A program made the translations under genes and the position numbers. 64,000 nt of DNA from Hymenolepis diminuta (taxonomy: Eukaryota > Platyhelminthes > Cestoda > Cyclophyllidea > Hymenolepididae), in the NCBI GenBank assembly GCA_900708905.1, contig CAADRB010000038.1:794814-858813 (forward strand), in the 5' to 3' direction. Shown here in pieces: positions 24,001-37,180 of the stretch; the first letter of the stretch is position 1; every line of letters starts with the position of its first letter. The notes below the pieces were generated by a model. The model was given only the letters and a program-made list of their open reading frames with translations. It searched no databases and was not told the DNA's origin.

Positions 24001-27000
24001 TTGACGAACAAAAGAGCTGCAATTTGCCAAGGCCCTTATAGTATCTTAATAAGTCCTCTAATACATCCTGGATTCCGTTCGCTCAGTACTGGTGCTTTAT
24101 GTCTGCCTATCTGATTCCCTATTCCTCTTTCCGCTCATTTTTTTCTCATTCTTTTATTTCACTATGTACTTCCAGTACACATTTATCCAACTTAAATCTA
24201 GATCTTCTCATTTGAGAAAGGCTGTGACATTTTTCTAGCCTTTTGGAAGATCATCGGTTTTGTGGGAGGACTTCTAAGCTTACTTGGTCGGACTCTTAAA
24301 GTATCCTTAAAATCAGGATTAGACCTACCTTAGTATCAGTCAAGCTTACGATATATCTTTACTTTCCAGGACTGATAAATTGAAATTTTACTAGTCCCAT
24401 CGTCCAGTGAATGATAATTGACAGTTATCCATCTATTTTTCATATGATCTCAAATTTCAACTAATCTTATACTTTGAATAAGATTGAATACAATGGATAT
24501 ACTTTTAATAATGTCTAGTTTTTATATTGAATCGTCAGGCTTATAATAAATATAGTTTTTGTTATTCTCTTGGTTAGATAAACAACAAAGTTATGTGTAA
24601 GAAAAATACTTTATCACTGACCTTATGATAAAAAAGAAAGTGACGATGAAATTTTGTCATAAGAGACCATTTCGTTTACAATCTAATCTTTAACTACGGT
24701 TGTAAAAAGGTGGGACTCTGTTATTTTAGGAAAAACATACAGATAACAAACTAAAAACATTCCCATACGCTAAAAGCAGGCAACGAACCCTCTCTAAACA
24801 CAAGAAAGGGAAGAGATCGAAATTTTACACAGCGATAATAATGAGAGAGGCTGAAAAAGAAATAGAGACGAAGGTGGAGGAAGCAGAAACAAGTGAAAGC
24901 ACATACACTAAACTGGTTTGGCTGTCTATTGTAAATTTGCTGAGCAACCATCATACAAAAGAAATGGAATCGAGAAAATATGTGAAAAAATATTCCCCTA
25001 AAGATATCGGTAGAATGATTTCACGTCTTACATGTTTGTTAACCAATTAAATTTCTTCGTTATATCACCTAACCTAGTCTTTTAACTCACCATCCTGCAG
25101 TTAATAATCAGAATTGATAAATCGCCTAGTATTTGTATCCATTCAAGAATATCTCAAAATATTGTTGTATCAGATGCATAATGGCGTGTTTCTCATATTT
25201 TCACTTGAATTTAAACGAACTCTTTCTAGGTGACTCAGCGATTTCAGTTTTGTATGAACTTTCATGAGTGATTTCTGTGCGAATTTGGTTATCTTTTATA
25301 GTGATGCTGAGAGAGTTTTTTGGAATAGCATCACTTTACCGAAAAAATTCAAATTACTTACAAATGCTGAGCGGGATACAAAGTAAGATTAATATTTATC
25401 AATGTAACATAAGTGCTGGGTTGTCGTTAATGTCTAATCGATGGTATCTCAAATTAAAAATTAATGATCTCCGATTTTTTCTCCAAGTACATCTCCTCTC
25501 AGTACTTTCTAAATGCTACATTTTGTCGTGGCTGGGTCCTCTTAATGGTTGATGAAGATGACTATTAACTGTCGTCTTGATGTCTGTCCTTTATGCCAGT
25601 TTAGTCTTACTCGTTTATATATGATTAAGAATTTCATAATTAAATGTGAGTTTATTCTCAAGAATTATGTAATCCTAGTTATATGTTGCGCAGCAAAACA
25701 AATACAATTTTAACCAAAAGTTTACTAGAAGGTTCTTTTTAAGATCTGTTTTACCTTACCTAAACACAAGATAAAATTCTTCACCAACATTCAACTATCA
25801 AGCTACTGGTAACCTAATACTTATCACTCGATTTTATCATAAAAATAGAAATTCTAATCCCCTCGCTCCGTTGAGGATGATATCGGTGTGTAGTAAAAGC
25901 GACCTCTACTTCTAGTAGGCTGATATTTTACATCACATATAACGGATTGTCTAGGCAGAGATTGGAAGAAGACTATCATTCAGGGAAGAATGTTTAGATG
26001 TTTAGAATCATGTTATTGAAATTCCAAGTCTGATTAAAAACAGTGAACGAATTTTATTTTCCATTCCAGTGTAAGTAATGTGGTCTAGATAGATCTTTAT
26101 TAAGGAATGCCGTGTTGATAAGGCAAGTAAATATGAAAAGGCATAAAGTCTATAATATATATGAAAGATGGGAATAGGGTCTAAGAAGCTTAAAGATTAT
26201 AAATGACGAGAGCAGGTGAGCACTTTCCATCATGCAGTCTGATCTGGCCAACGGCCATACTGAGCTCTCATTTTGCTTTTTCAATTTTTCCACTGTACGA
26301 TTTATTTCAGCAAGATTGATAGCCTACTTCTAGTAGGCTTAAGGTTAATAATGAATATGTAATAAAACATTAGCTGTCTGTGTCTTGTTCCTTCTCTAAC
26401 TGATATGTCAGGAATAGATGGGAGATGAAGCTCAAAATGAGTCATACTGTCTTAACCGTAATTTGAGGACTCATAATTATGACGCTAGGTATGAGCATCG
26501 GAATCGAGTTGCCCGATACAATTTTAAAGAACTTCATTCATTACAGTTCATTTTTCATCTCCGAGACAGATATTTAAATCATTTGATTAAAATGCAGTTA
26601 ACATTAAAAATACCATCTGGACAGGGAGATGCAGATTGCAGATTAAGCGTAGGAAGAGAAAATTAGCATTTTTAAGATTTTACTCTTAAAAAGTTAAGGC
26701 GTTCTCAGATGCTCGAGTTGATTTATCCTTCCAGTAATCTGGGTGCCAGCTTGTTGAGAATTTCATTTCGATTGGTGATTAATTTCCATCGTGATTGAGG
26801 AACAGTCATTTCCAATATATGTTTAAACAGAAGTAAGCACATGTTTAATAAATGGGAGATGATACCGTTTCCGTCTTCTTTAATGCGAGGGAAATGTTGC
26901 TCGTAATGAACTGCACTTAGTGCGTTATTTTTTTTGTTTATCACGTGCAGTAGAAAATAGAAATTTAAAATTGAAATTACCATTAAAATTTACATTCCAA

Positions 27001-28200
27001 ACTGTAAAATTTGGTAGTGTTTCAAAAGTACATGTCATATGGATAAAAAATAACTCCATTAACTTAAATACATGACAATTACCTTTTCGCGCCACTTCTG
27101 TTAATTAGTCTGTAAGTACTACCATTTATTGGGTAGCAATTTAGTTTAGGAAGAAATAAGGACCTAAACATCACCAAGTCCACTATCATCTTTTCTCATT
27201 GTAACTCCTCCCATAATCCAGTCGTGGTATAGTAAAAAGTGATCTCTTCGTAAAGCCATAATACCATCCTTTTAGCCATAAAAATTCCTCAATCCAATTT
27301 CCTCAAAGGTCGTTATGTAAAGATATTCAATCAAACTTACTGAAATAATTGATGATAAAACAAATTAGTTTATAAAAGGCGGAAATATACGAAAATCTTG
27401 TTAAAAAAGGATGCGTATGTTACCAGAAGAACGGATTTATTGGCAGGATGTGTGGACAGGAACTCGGAACAATGAATGAAACGTATATGCCGTTGCGTTC
27501 AGCTCCAGGTATCCTGAAGAGGGTCAACACTAAATTTGTAGTTAGTTAAAAGGATGGTTTTCAGTTATAACATCTTTTTGTAACTAACGTTTAAAGATGT
27601 CCTCAATAAGAAATGAAAATTATGAGACATTCCCAGACCATGCAAATATAAATCCTTAAACAGGTCAAAAGATTAAATATCATTCAAGAGGTATGAGAAA
27701 TGAGAAGGATACAAGATCGGGTATTTTATATCTCTTTTTTCAACTTTATTTCCTTCAAAATCAAATTTTATTTGCAAAAGTACCTTTTTCTCATGATGAT
27801 TTTCAAAGTAAAGCGTTACAGCTATATTTTGTTAAAAGAGTGTTCATATTGGTGAAGGCGCTATCTGGCAATCAAACTATCAATTTGAGCTAGAGATCAG
27901 TACCTATTCTTTTTATGCAGTTTTATTATTTATTACTTGTCAAGAAAAGAAGTCATCAATTTAGAAGCTACTCACAATGAAGAAAAATTAAAATTACTGC
28001 TTTAGTAATAACTGAGTCAGCATGGTATCTAGTGGGTTAATGTTAGTTTAGATCTTTCTTACCAAAGTCGTTCTTGCTTTTTATTTCCTGTGTTGTAGTA
28101 GAACAAAAGAATCTTTATTTTTGCAAAAAATGTTCTTCTATTACCGCCTTTTGTATTAGCATCAAATTATGCCTGAATCTCGCTTTCATTCCTGGATGAA
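21059..28200. other. Gene-poor AT-rich interval
   Basis: I see no exon chain, RNA gene or transposase motif here. Short open frames occur on both strands (for example 22096-22383 plus, 24841-25050 plus, 26723-26983 minus), but none has a recognisable domain or paired splice sites. The frame at 26723-26983 has a somewhat protein-like composition and could be a very old retroelement or retrocopy. Confidence 0.4.
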
Positions 28201-28450
28201 AACCAGACTGCGTAACGCGCAATAAAAGGTAAATTAACCCGCATTGCAAGTGCTGACGTCATATGACCCTGACCCCGTTCAAAATTTAATTTCTGAGGTC
28301 AATGGCGCTGAAGAGGCCAAGTTGCCATTAGCGAGAGGGCCAGTGCGACCTGGCTCGATTGGGTTTCGCATAAAAAGCATCCTTCGCCTAATTGCAATTC
28401 AGCCATAAAATCGTGGCCTAATTGAACGATACAGTATATCTAATAAAAAC
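28200..28450. promoter_or_regulatory. Candidate cis-regulatory module with a perfect CRE and tandem nuclear-receptor half sites
   Basis: A compact GC-richer island in AT-rich surroundings. It contains the palindrome TGACGTCA (28254-28261), the consensus CREB/ATF site. A tandem TGACCCTGACCC follows (28264-28275), two half sites of the AGGTCA type, and a further AGGTCA sits near 28295. No open frame of note covers it. Function as an enhancer or unannotated promoter is inferred from site clustering only. Confidence 0.4.
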
Positions 28451-31400
28451 TCTAATGAGCGATTTAAAGCGAACCTCCATATTTAAATTGGCTCATGGTC
28501 AAAAACTTTTCTCTAATATGGGAGAAGGGGGGACAGAGCAATACTAAAACTTGGGAAAATAATATGAATATGCCCTAAATACTTAAAGTGCCTCTTTATT
28601 TCATTTGCTTTTTTCTAGACTTTAGGATTCTTTTTTAAAATAGTTTAAGTTTATTAGTATATGCTTTAGCGAAATCGTATTCCCAAAATCCGGAAAAAAT
28701 TTACATATTTTAATTTAAATGGTAAACTCATGCAAAATATAAATAAAAACATCACATGCATATCATTAGATTTTGCTGGCTGAATTTTTAAGTATTTTCA
28801 TCCAACTGTTCTTTAGCTATGAAAATGGAATTTATAAAAAGTCCCAATTTTGCAAACTTATGAATTTTAGAAAACCTTTTATGCAATCAATGGAACTGAA
28901 GCCTGTGACCATGAAACCTTCTTGTGAAAGCCACTTCAGAGTAATAGTATGCTTTATCTAAGAAACTAGAGAATATATTGTGGTCAAAATTATGTCTCAA
29001 AGACGAAGGGACGCCTGTTACAGTTCCATTTTAAAATTAACTTCTACTTGTATCTTTTAAATAACCTTAAATAATTTATTTCAAACTATAATGGCATGAC
29101 AGTAGGGTAACTTCCAGAAGCCAATGTTTACTATGCATAATGTTAAATCAAATAGGTAAATATAATTAGCTAGTAGATATCCTCTTTCAAAAGACAAAGA
29201 CATTTTTTTTCAACATAAGCGTATATAGAGGTAAAATTTAGGGCATACTAAGCCATAAGGAAAATGAAAAAGGCGTTTACTAAGAGGAAAATAAGGTGTC
29301 AAATTTGGTCAAATATTGCACCGTATGCACCCAAACGGTTCGTTCACTAACGTAAAGATGACTTCCTCACCCAAAGGAAATAGGAAAATTTCATCTAGAT
29401 ATCAGCAAATTCAATCAAAAATGGTTTTTAATGTTCTAGTAGGAGCTCTATATCCACTAATATGCTCTTCTAAGGAAAGCTCTCACGTTTTACTCTCTTT
29501 CTGTCATGCAGAAATTAGTAAAAATCTACTATTTGGTCTTTCATTACGGGTTAGATTAGGAATTAAACTATGTTAAACCCAAATAAAATATGCCTACTTA
29601 GAATTAGGTTTGTTTATATTTGTAAAATTATGAATGCAAAAATTCGAATCTTATTTCCGCTATTGCTAGAAATTGTAGATATTCGCTAGAATTATTAACG
29701 ATCTGTATTCCTCACAAGTAATGTGCTAAGTTGGGAACGTATTAATAAAGGAATCCAAAAGATTTCGGAGCAATATCTGACCTTCTGATACTTCACTTCT
29801 TTAACCTTCTCTTTTCCTGAATTAGAATTTATGAAAATTTGCACTATTTACCAATAGCTATAGAAAGATTGCTCTTTCATTTCATCGATTATATTGGGTT
29901 TAAAGTCAAAAGTAAATTTCTCCATGCTTATTTAATCATTACTCTACCTTACTAGTTTACTTATTCACAAATTGGGAAAACAAATCCCATTTGAAAAAAA
30001 TATATGATAGGTTTTGTTATGCAGGTCAGTTGGGTGTAAACTAGTATCTTCTTGTTATTTCTTATTCATCTGAAGAGGCAGACTCATCCACATAACATGA
30101 TCAAACTTTCACTTTAATAAAGCGTTTCCTACCCTACAAGTCCAAGTTTCCCAGATAGAGAAGAAAGGGAGAACACAATTAAGTCAGTTAGGAGCAAAAC
30201 CAACTCTAATTATGACCTTGAAATATACAAATCGGCGGATAATATAAATATATAGGAAATATGGCAAATGCAAATAATAAAAATGTTGTGTTCTGTTATG
30301 TTATGTTTTCACCCAGATTAATATTTCCGCCAACGAAAACCGATGATCCAGTTCTGAATACGCAAAACCAAGAGTTCAGATCCAGACTTTAAACTTTTGA
30401 AAGTTGACCATGATGTAAAACTATTCTATTAACAGAAAACAGACAAAATGAGAAACTGTTAATCGTGGTTAAATAAGACTCCTTTAATGTTCTGAATTTA
30501 TAATCAGCTTCTGTCCCACCTCAGTTATGCTGATCAATAAATCATACGGCTTTCACGCAGGTGACAGTTTTAATCTCTTTTCGGATTTTTTCTGAAAATA
30601 TATTTTTATTCTCATTCTATTTCTAAGACGTTCGGTGCTGTTTTTGCCTGTTATTAAAACCGTCTTAAAAATTATTGAAATAATATATATTAGTATATAT
30701 ATTAGCAAATAATATAAAAGCAGTCTCGGAGAATCAAAAGACAGTTTGGAATTCACCTTTTTAATTTGTAATATCAACTAGAAATATAATAAATATTCAG
30801 ACCGTTCGATAATATAAGTTATTCAGAGCTAAGATTCATTGAATTAACGAAAAGAATGTTTCCATGTTGCTTTAACAATTAAAAAATCCTGGTGTAAAAT
30901 CTCAACTGTCATTTTAGATGTTCGCGAATCGATATATCATCAAGCTACAACCCACATTCAATTATCTAGTGAAATTTTCCTTTTACTGTAATAAAAAATT
31001 TGACAGGAATCTCCCTTTATTTGCCTCTCAGTCGTCTGTTAGTTTACTGTCCATGTAGCAAAATATTATCATTTGCTTTCAAACAGTCATCTGAAGTACT
31101 GTTAGATATCGTGAACCGCTAAAATCAATTTCATTTATCAAGAGTTAATTTCATGAACTCACTTGTATTCTATTTTATAAGTAATTCACTGATGCAGGAT
31201 CAAAGTAAAATGGGCATTATTTTGTAGCCTCAAATAACTTATCTTGTCTATTCGAAAAGACGTGTACTAGTTTGTTGGCTATCAAAACCCATGGATATTA
31301 AACATTATTTCTGAACAATGAATTTTGGAAAAAATGTTGTGCCCATCAAGCAAAATGTTAACAACCTCTTGAATGATCTAAATTTATTCTCCATTTTTAC

Positions 31401-31899
31401 TCGACCCCTCTCTCTTTACATTCCATTCGACTGTTTCACTTCACGTGTCGAGATGCTCCTATATAGGTACTATTGATAATTAATTGATGCAAAATGTGCG
31501 TTATTTCGTTAACTTATGTCATTCTTAATTTTTTGTTTTAAGTCATTTATATTTCGGCACCATTCATCATCATCAATATTCTGCTCATTCTCTTACATTC
31601 CAAATCATAAAAAACGCAAGATTTCTGCAGGGATACATATTCTGCCGATTGGTTTTTATTACTGACTTCAAGATATAATTCGGTATCATATATGCACACA
31701 TGCGCTTCTTACTATTAACCATGTTAGTATTTTAATCATTAATAGAAGAAAGACCAAAATTTCCCACCTGTTGAGAGATTCTCCCACCAAAATATGTCAA
31801 ATGAAGACTAAGACAATTTGATATAAATGAGGCTATCATGATTGATAGTAAAACCAAGTTAATTAAGAGATCGAGTGTTAAGGTGAATATTAGTATGTA
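28451..31899. other. Gene-poor AT-rich interval
   Basis: No recognisable gene, repeat family or RNA. Short open frames on both strands (28773-28961 plus, 29316-29576 plus, 30553-30777 minus) lack splice context and domain signatures. Confidence 0.4.
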
Positions 31900-31918
31900 T
31901 TAAAGGTATAAATTTAAA

Positions 31919-32105
31919 CTCACACTCGCTAAGCGCTTTGCGGTAATGAAGTTGGGAGTGACGCAATCGCGTATCTTTTCATAATGAGCTATTTTAGATG
32001 TAAAATTTCCTATAATATCGAAGAGATTTTTAAATCCAGGTAACTTGGCAAGTTCAGAGTTAAGTGTAGTGGTAAGCTTTGCTTCTGGACTTGCTCCCAA
32101 AAATT
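31919..32105 (-). CDS. Exon-like segment of an unrecognised gene
   Basis: On the minus strand an ATTTAAG acceptor leads into an open segment reading VGKFLGASPEAKLTTTLNSE, then LAKLPGFKNLFDIIGNFTSK and a conserved-looking IAHYEKIRDC. It ends at a GTGAGT donor after RLAS. Codon use and the balanced composition look like real coding sequence. I cannot name the family. The neighbouring membrane-segment exon lies 80 bases upstream, but the two phases do not join cleanly in the most natural frame, so the gene model is incomplete. Confidence 0.45.
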
Positions 32106-32188
32106 TTCCCACATTACTTAAATCATTTCAATCACCCTTTGGTTTAAATACTCTTCGTGATTAAAAATTGTAAAATTTTTTACCTTAC

Positions 32189-32257
32189 CATGAATAACCG
32201 TAACGGCAACAGCAAAAATAATACCAAACAAAATAGATCCACTGGTAATGAAACTTT
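32189..32257 (-). CDS. Candidate exon with one transmembrane segment, unrecognised gene
   Basis: Minus-strand segment from a TCACAG acceptor to a CATG/GTAAGG donor, 69 bases. It encodes SGSILFGIIFAVAVTVIH, a convincing membrane-spanning helix. It probably belongs to the same gene as the exon at 31919-32105, giving a single-pass membrane protein with a soluble domain after the helix. A phase mismatch between the two exons is unresolved: the in-phase alternative frame gives an aromatic, cysteine-rich peptide. Confidence 0.35.
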
Positions 32258-34079
32258 CTGTGATTTTAAACCTTCATTTATGATAACTAGTTTTGAAAAT
32301 AAATTAGCCGAAATGAGACTCACTGGGTGATAAAGACAAAATTATATGCTGTAAAATTTGTCTCTTTTAATAAAGAATACCCCAAATTTTAACATCCTTA
32401 CAAATCGAAAAATATAATATTGAAATCGTAGCACTTTTATGCCAAAATCTTATATTAATTCCTTTGCTACGATTTATTCTCTTTCTGTTCATTAAGGGAT
32501 GCCAAAATTCATTTTTATGATAAAGCCCACGTCAATAATTTGAATTCTACTCTGATGTGAATTTCATCTAAATGTTTTATATACTACTTTTGGCTTCTGT
32601 TTTTATGCTGATTGATTCTATATACCATACAAATATACATAATAAGTGACAGTGTTTACTGTAATTCGATTATCATTACTGTTTTTCATCTTTCCTCAGG
32701 TTTTATAATTTACAAGAGAATTAGATTTTGTTTACATCAGCAATATTATTCTCACTCTCATGGGAAAGTGTTCAAGAGCTTTTGACCCCAAATCCAACGC
32801 AATAAACTGTGTGTTTATAATAAATGACTTGTTGATTCACAACATGGCTGTATGCACTTTTTTCAGCGAGCTTTGTTTTACTCTACATAAACAATTCGGG
32901 CACACATCCATGAAACATTTTTGTAAATTAATTTGGAGTGAATAATATTATATAATTGATTTTCCTTATTTATTATTATTTCCCACGGAAATATAAAAAA
33001 ATTACAATTTTTAATTGTGGGCACCAACTGAAATTGATTAACAAATGATAAAGTGGAGGAGATCAAAAGATGGTGACAGCAAAGTATGGTTTCAAAGAGT
33101 TTCGCTTCATTTGATTTTTAGATTTATTTCTACTAAATGGGAAGTTCACGTTCCAAAGTCTAAATTTCGTGATTCCCCCCTGGATTGCAGCAAATGCATG
33201 TACATGATGTCCAATTCCTATTGACCGGTTTATTTACCAAAAGGATCGATCTTGTCACTTCAATTCACTTTTTCTTCCTAAGATTGAGAAGACGATAAAA
33301 GATCTTGCTTACTATACAGTTGCTTGGAGTCTTAACATAACAGGAATGGAATAGCCAAAAATTTTTAAATTGCAGATGTTTTTCCTTTTCTTTTTCACAA
33401 ATAATTATAAGAGTCTCATAGCCTTGAAGGAGAATAGGCAAGATATATTTGAGATGATTTGGAAAGATTTAAAATGGAGAGGGATTTATCTCTCTAAAAA
33501 TAACAACTGAAATTAAGTTTTAAGATATTTATGTTAATAATATGCTAATTAACCATGGCGATGGCTGCATATTAAATATACGTCTTTACAATTCACCTTA
33601 ACGGTACAAGGTCAACTTTAGTATGTTTGACTCAAGGCCATACAACAAGATCACTCTTTTTGTCTCCCTTCGAAAAAACGACCATGCAAACATTAATGCA
33701 AAGTCGAGAAAAAACATTTGGTTCCCAATCGTAATCACAAAATAACCTAATACTTAGACCTATTTTGCTATTCTAAAGGGTCATGCACCTTAACAGTACA
33801 TAAATAATATATAACATAATCAGAGTGCTAATGATCGCATTTAATAAAATAAATGCTATCTCCCAACTTGAGGAACTTGAATACACACTTTATAAATGTC
33901 GAACTTCCTTATGCATTTATTCTTCCATCTAAATCGAATTACGGTATCCCCGGACACAACTGATTGAGGAAAACTTTTCTTACTAAAATCTTGGCTGCAA
34001 CTTTAGCATAAATCCAAATGCTACTGACTCAGACCTAGTAAAGTTCGTTGGAAAGGGACCGAATGGTTTTTTTTAAATT

Positions 34080-34290
34080 TAACGAAAACTATTTAGAGAA
34101 ATAAAGGTTGGTCAGCCCATCACCAGACCGATAATAGTTTTGTTCATACAAGCTGTCAATGTGCCAAGAGAAGAGTGTAGTCCTTTGCGGACCAGACTGA
34201 CGGGCGACTTGAAGACCACCTGCAGGATGTTAATTGGCAATCACGAGATGACGCATGATTCGTTGGCCTTGCGTTATATTTTTTCACTGT
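34080..34290. promoter_or_regulatory. Candidate regulatory island
   Basis: A GC-richer stretch without a credible exon. It contains ATTGGCAATCACG and GATGACGCATGATTCG, the latter resembling AP-1/Maf-type sites. As at 28.3 kb, the contrast with the flanking AT-rich sequence and the clustering of sites suggest a conserved non-coding element. No direct evidence of function. Confidence 0.25.
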
Positions 34291-35599
34291 CTACCATTTT
34301 TCATATGAGCGTTTTGTTAAGTTAATAAGTCGGTCGACCTTGTATCACTTTCTGGCTGAGGATTCCCATGTTCGTTTGTTTACGTACATTAATTGTTCCA
34401 TTTAATTTATGTTCCTCTAATGATCTCTGCAATTTAATAATACAATTATTGTACGTATTGCTGATAATAGCTAATATTTTAGGAAACTTATTAAAATATC
34501 AGATGTTAAATGAAAATGTATCTTTTAGGAAAGTGTCAAGACTAATTACTACCAATTGAGACCTAGACTTCAGACAGTTTATCAAATTTGTCTTTATTGT
34601 TTACAATTAAGTTAGTATTGGTGCGTTGATTATCTCAAATATAACTAAGGAATCAGGTTCCTACCTCAAGTTTGTGCTGCGATAATAGTTACCGAATTTG
34701 GATCAGCACTACTGAACTTACAGTGGCCATAGTTGGTTATCGACTTAATCCAGTTTTCTGCCTCCACTTGATATTTCTTAGGGATCACCCCGGGCCTTTA
34801 AGATATTTATGGATATATCCCGTTATCTAACTCCTGTTTATTGAACTCTGCTCTGGTACTTAGTCACATTTCCAGTTTTCTAGTAAAAATTTGGCTTTCT
34901 CAGCTTTCTTTCCAATATAAATATTATGCCTTTTTATTCACCTCCTTCCTATCTTTTGTTATCCTAAATCGTAAAGCTTGGAACGCAATTAGCTTATTTG
35001 GCCTTTTCTGACTTACACTGGTTTCTTGAGAGCTAAATCCTTTCCTCTTGTGTATTTAATAGCACCATGAATGAATTGGAGAACAAATGGAAATTGAATT
35101 TAATTGTAGTCCCAAAGAAGGTAAACGTGGTGGACAGGATGTTTGCAGATGTTTGAACTTATTTTGCAGAATGCATCATTCTACATTACTGAGTTACGAG
35201 TAGGACACCAAGGGGGAGTAATTCACGTCTCGCAGGTGGTTTCCGATTTGCTCATCATTTCTATCATTGTGCAATACTACACTTCTCTTGCCGTCTTGAC
35301 AACTAGTCTGGATGACAATGTCATCAATTTTCCGGTTGATCTTCAATTGCCAATTATACGAAGAAGGATTTTATTTTAATAAATTATCATTGCAAAGTTA
35401 ATTAAATCATGGTGATGTATCATTCCAGCCCTCCACCTTCAAAATCTAATCTTTCTGAGTCGATTGCATTTGTAGCCTTATACAAATGGCAACATTACTT
35501 TATGAAAGTTACAGTGCCTGCAAATCAACTCAGAGATCTGCAGCCGACTTGGAACAAATATTAAAAATTCCAAGCCTACTGGTATTGGTTTTATCAACA

Positions 35600-35875
35600 C
35601 TAACTTGGTTTGAGTGAATGTATTCTGGAACTGCCTTCATGAGAAACCTGCATTATTTCCTCCTTGTTGACAAGAGTTAATTGGTGCGGTTCGTCGTCCA
35701 CATCACCAGATGCGCACCATTTGCCATTGATCTCGTGATCTCCGACTTGGTAGACGTACACGTTGACCACAGACACCGGTTGCACAAACAATTCGTCAAC
35801 ACAGTTGCCTCACCTAAACTTTCTACCCAATGTTCAGTGATGTAGAACTTTACAGCTTCCAACAGGTTAGCATTT
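35600..35875 (-). pseudogene. Decayed coding remnant, possibly from a transposable element
   Basis: Two overlapping minus-strand frames look coding and seem to continue each other across a shift near 35812. One reads LEAVKFYITEHWVESLG. The other reads VYVYQVGDHEINGKWCASGD, then VDDEPHQLTLVNKEEIMQ. Downstream lies a 28-base word shared with 45.73 kb (including GAATGTATTCTGGAACT), which suggests a repeat family. I do not recognise the protein. A GTGAGG donor between the frames leaves a spliced gene possible. Confidence 0.35.
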
Positions 35876-36944
35876 GGTTAATTGTATTCCAATTATTTTT
35901 TCATATGTAACTGGAAAAATATTGATTTTTTTTCTATAACTTTCAGCAAAAGCGTGAATTCAACTTTGTATTAATGAAAATACGAATTATTTGTTTATAT
36001 AGCTTTTTTATTGCGGAAACTCATCCCATTGTTCTGTCTTTAATACATCCAGATTCCATCTACTCGAAATGGATATCTGAAAACGACCAGAATGATTTGT
36101 TTAATTATTGTGAATTGCTGCAAAAAAACAAGTAAAAGCAAATAATTTTGAAACATCAAAATCAAAATGATTGATTTTACCTTTATCACTTCAAGTAATT
36201 TTGTGATAGTTGACATATCCAAATATTTAAGATGTCAATCAATAACGCTTGAATAAAATTATACTTAAACGAATCCTAATGTCAGCCGAATATGAATACG
36301 ATCAGTAATAGTCTCACCACATCTAGTTGTGACCATCATATTTCTTTTAATATTGAATTAAATTTCTTACTTATACTTGTTTAAGTAGTAATTCTTAGTT
36401 AAGGTATTTGACCCTCTGCTATTTGCTCGCGAGAAATAACTGTGGCAAAATTAAAAAAGCTACATAACTATCAAATGTATATTTTACTTATTTATGTAAG
36501 TAGCAATAGTGGTTATCTCATTAATGTGTCATAAGCAATATGTGATGACGTTTTCCAAACTTTGTTCTTTTAAAGTAATTAAAGTTATAAATAGCTTTGA
36601 TAGAAGTAAAAAAACATTGATAGAAAGTTGTATTTTCGGGACCGTATATGTTTGTGCAATGTTTCATTCAAATTGAGATCCTAAACGTACTGTACTTTTA
36701 GTTATTGCACTAATGCATTATGCCTCTCTTTTCATGTAGAATTGGCTTATTTATATCTGGTGCTTTGTTTATTACATTCATAACCTATCCCACTCCAAAG
36801 AAAAGTGCTATAGTAAAACGAATGATCAATCGAGAACATGGAGCCTTGACCAACATTGATAGACCACCGATAGTTCTAAATCTCTCAACCAGATTTAACA
36901 CAGTTAAGTGTTATATCTCTCATAACGGCTAACCTATATTTACC

Positions 36945-37180
36945 GCCTCAGTTCTAACGACTCGTCCAGACTCAAAGTTATAAAATGGGCGGCCTCGCCT
37001 ATAATTTACAAACAAAAGTGTGAAACGAAACTTGGATGTTGGAGGTGGGTGGAGGGGGTGGAGAATGTAACGCATGATCGAAAACGCACCACCGCCACCA
37101 CCACCAAGATGTCTTTGATCTAAATGGTAATAATAGCCTTCATCTGGAGCACCGCTATGACCGTTATCTGCACTTCCCAT
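36945..37180 (-). CDS. Candidate first coding exon of an unrecognised gene (poly-Gly)
   Basis: An ATG at 37180 opens MGSADNGHSGAPDEGYYYHL, then a six-glycine run from 37114 and a basic stretch, closing at a GTAAAT donor after RTEA in phase 0. The GC content exceeds the surroundings and a true ATG with a small Gly-rich N-terminus is typical of first exons. The rest of the gene would lie to the left; the exon-like segments near 32 kb are candidates, 4.7 kb away. No domain is present, so the product is unknown. Confidence 0.4.
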
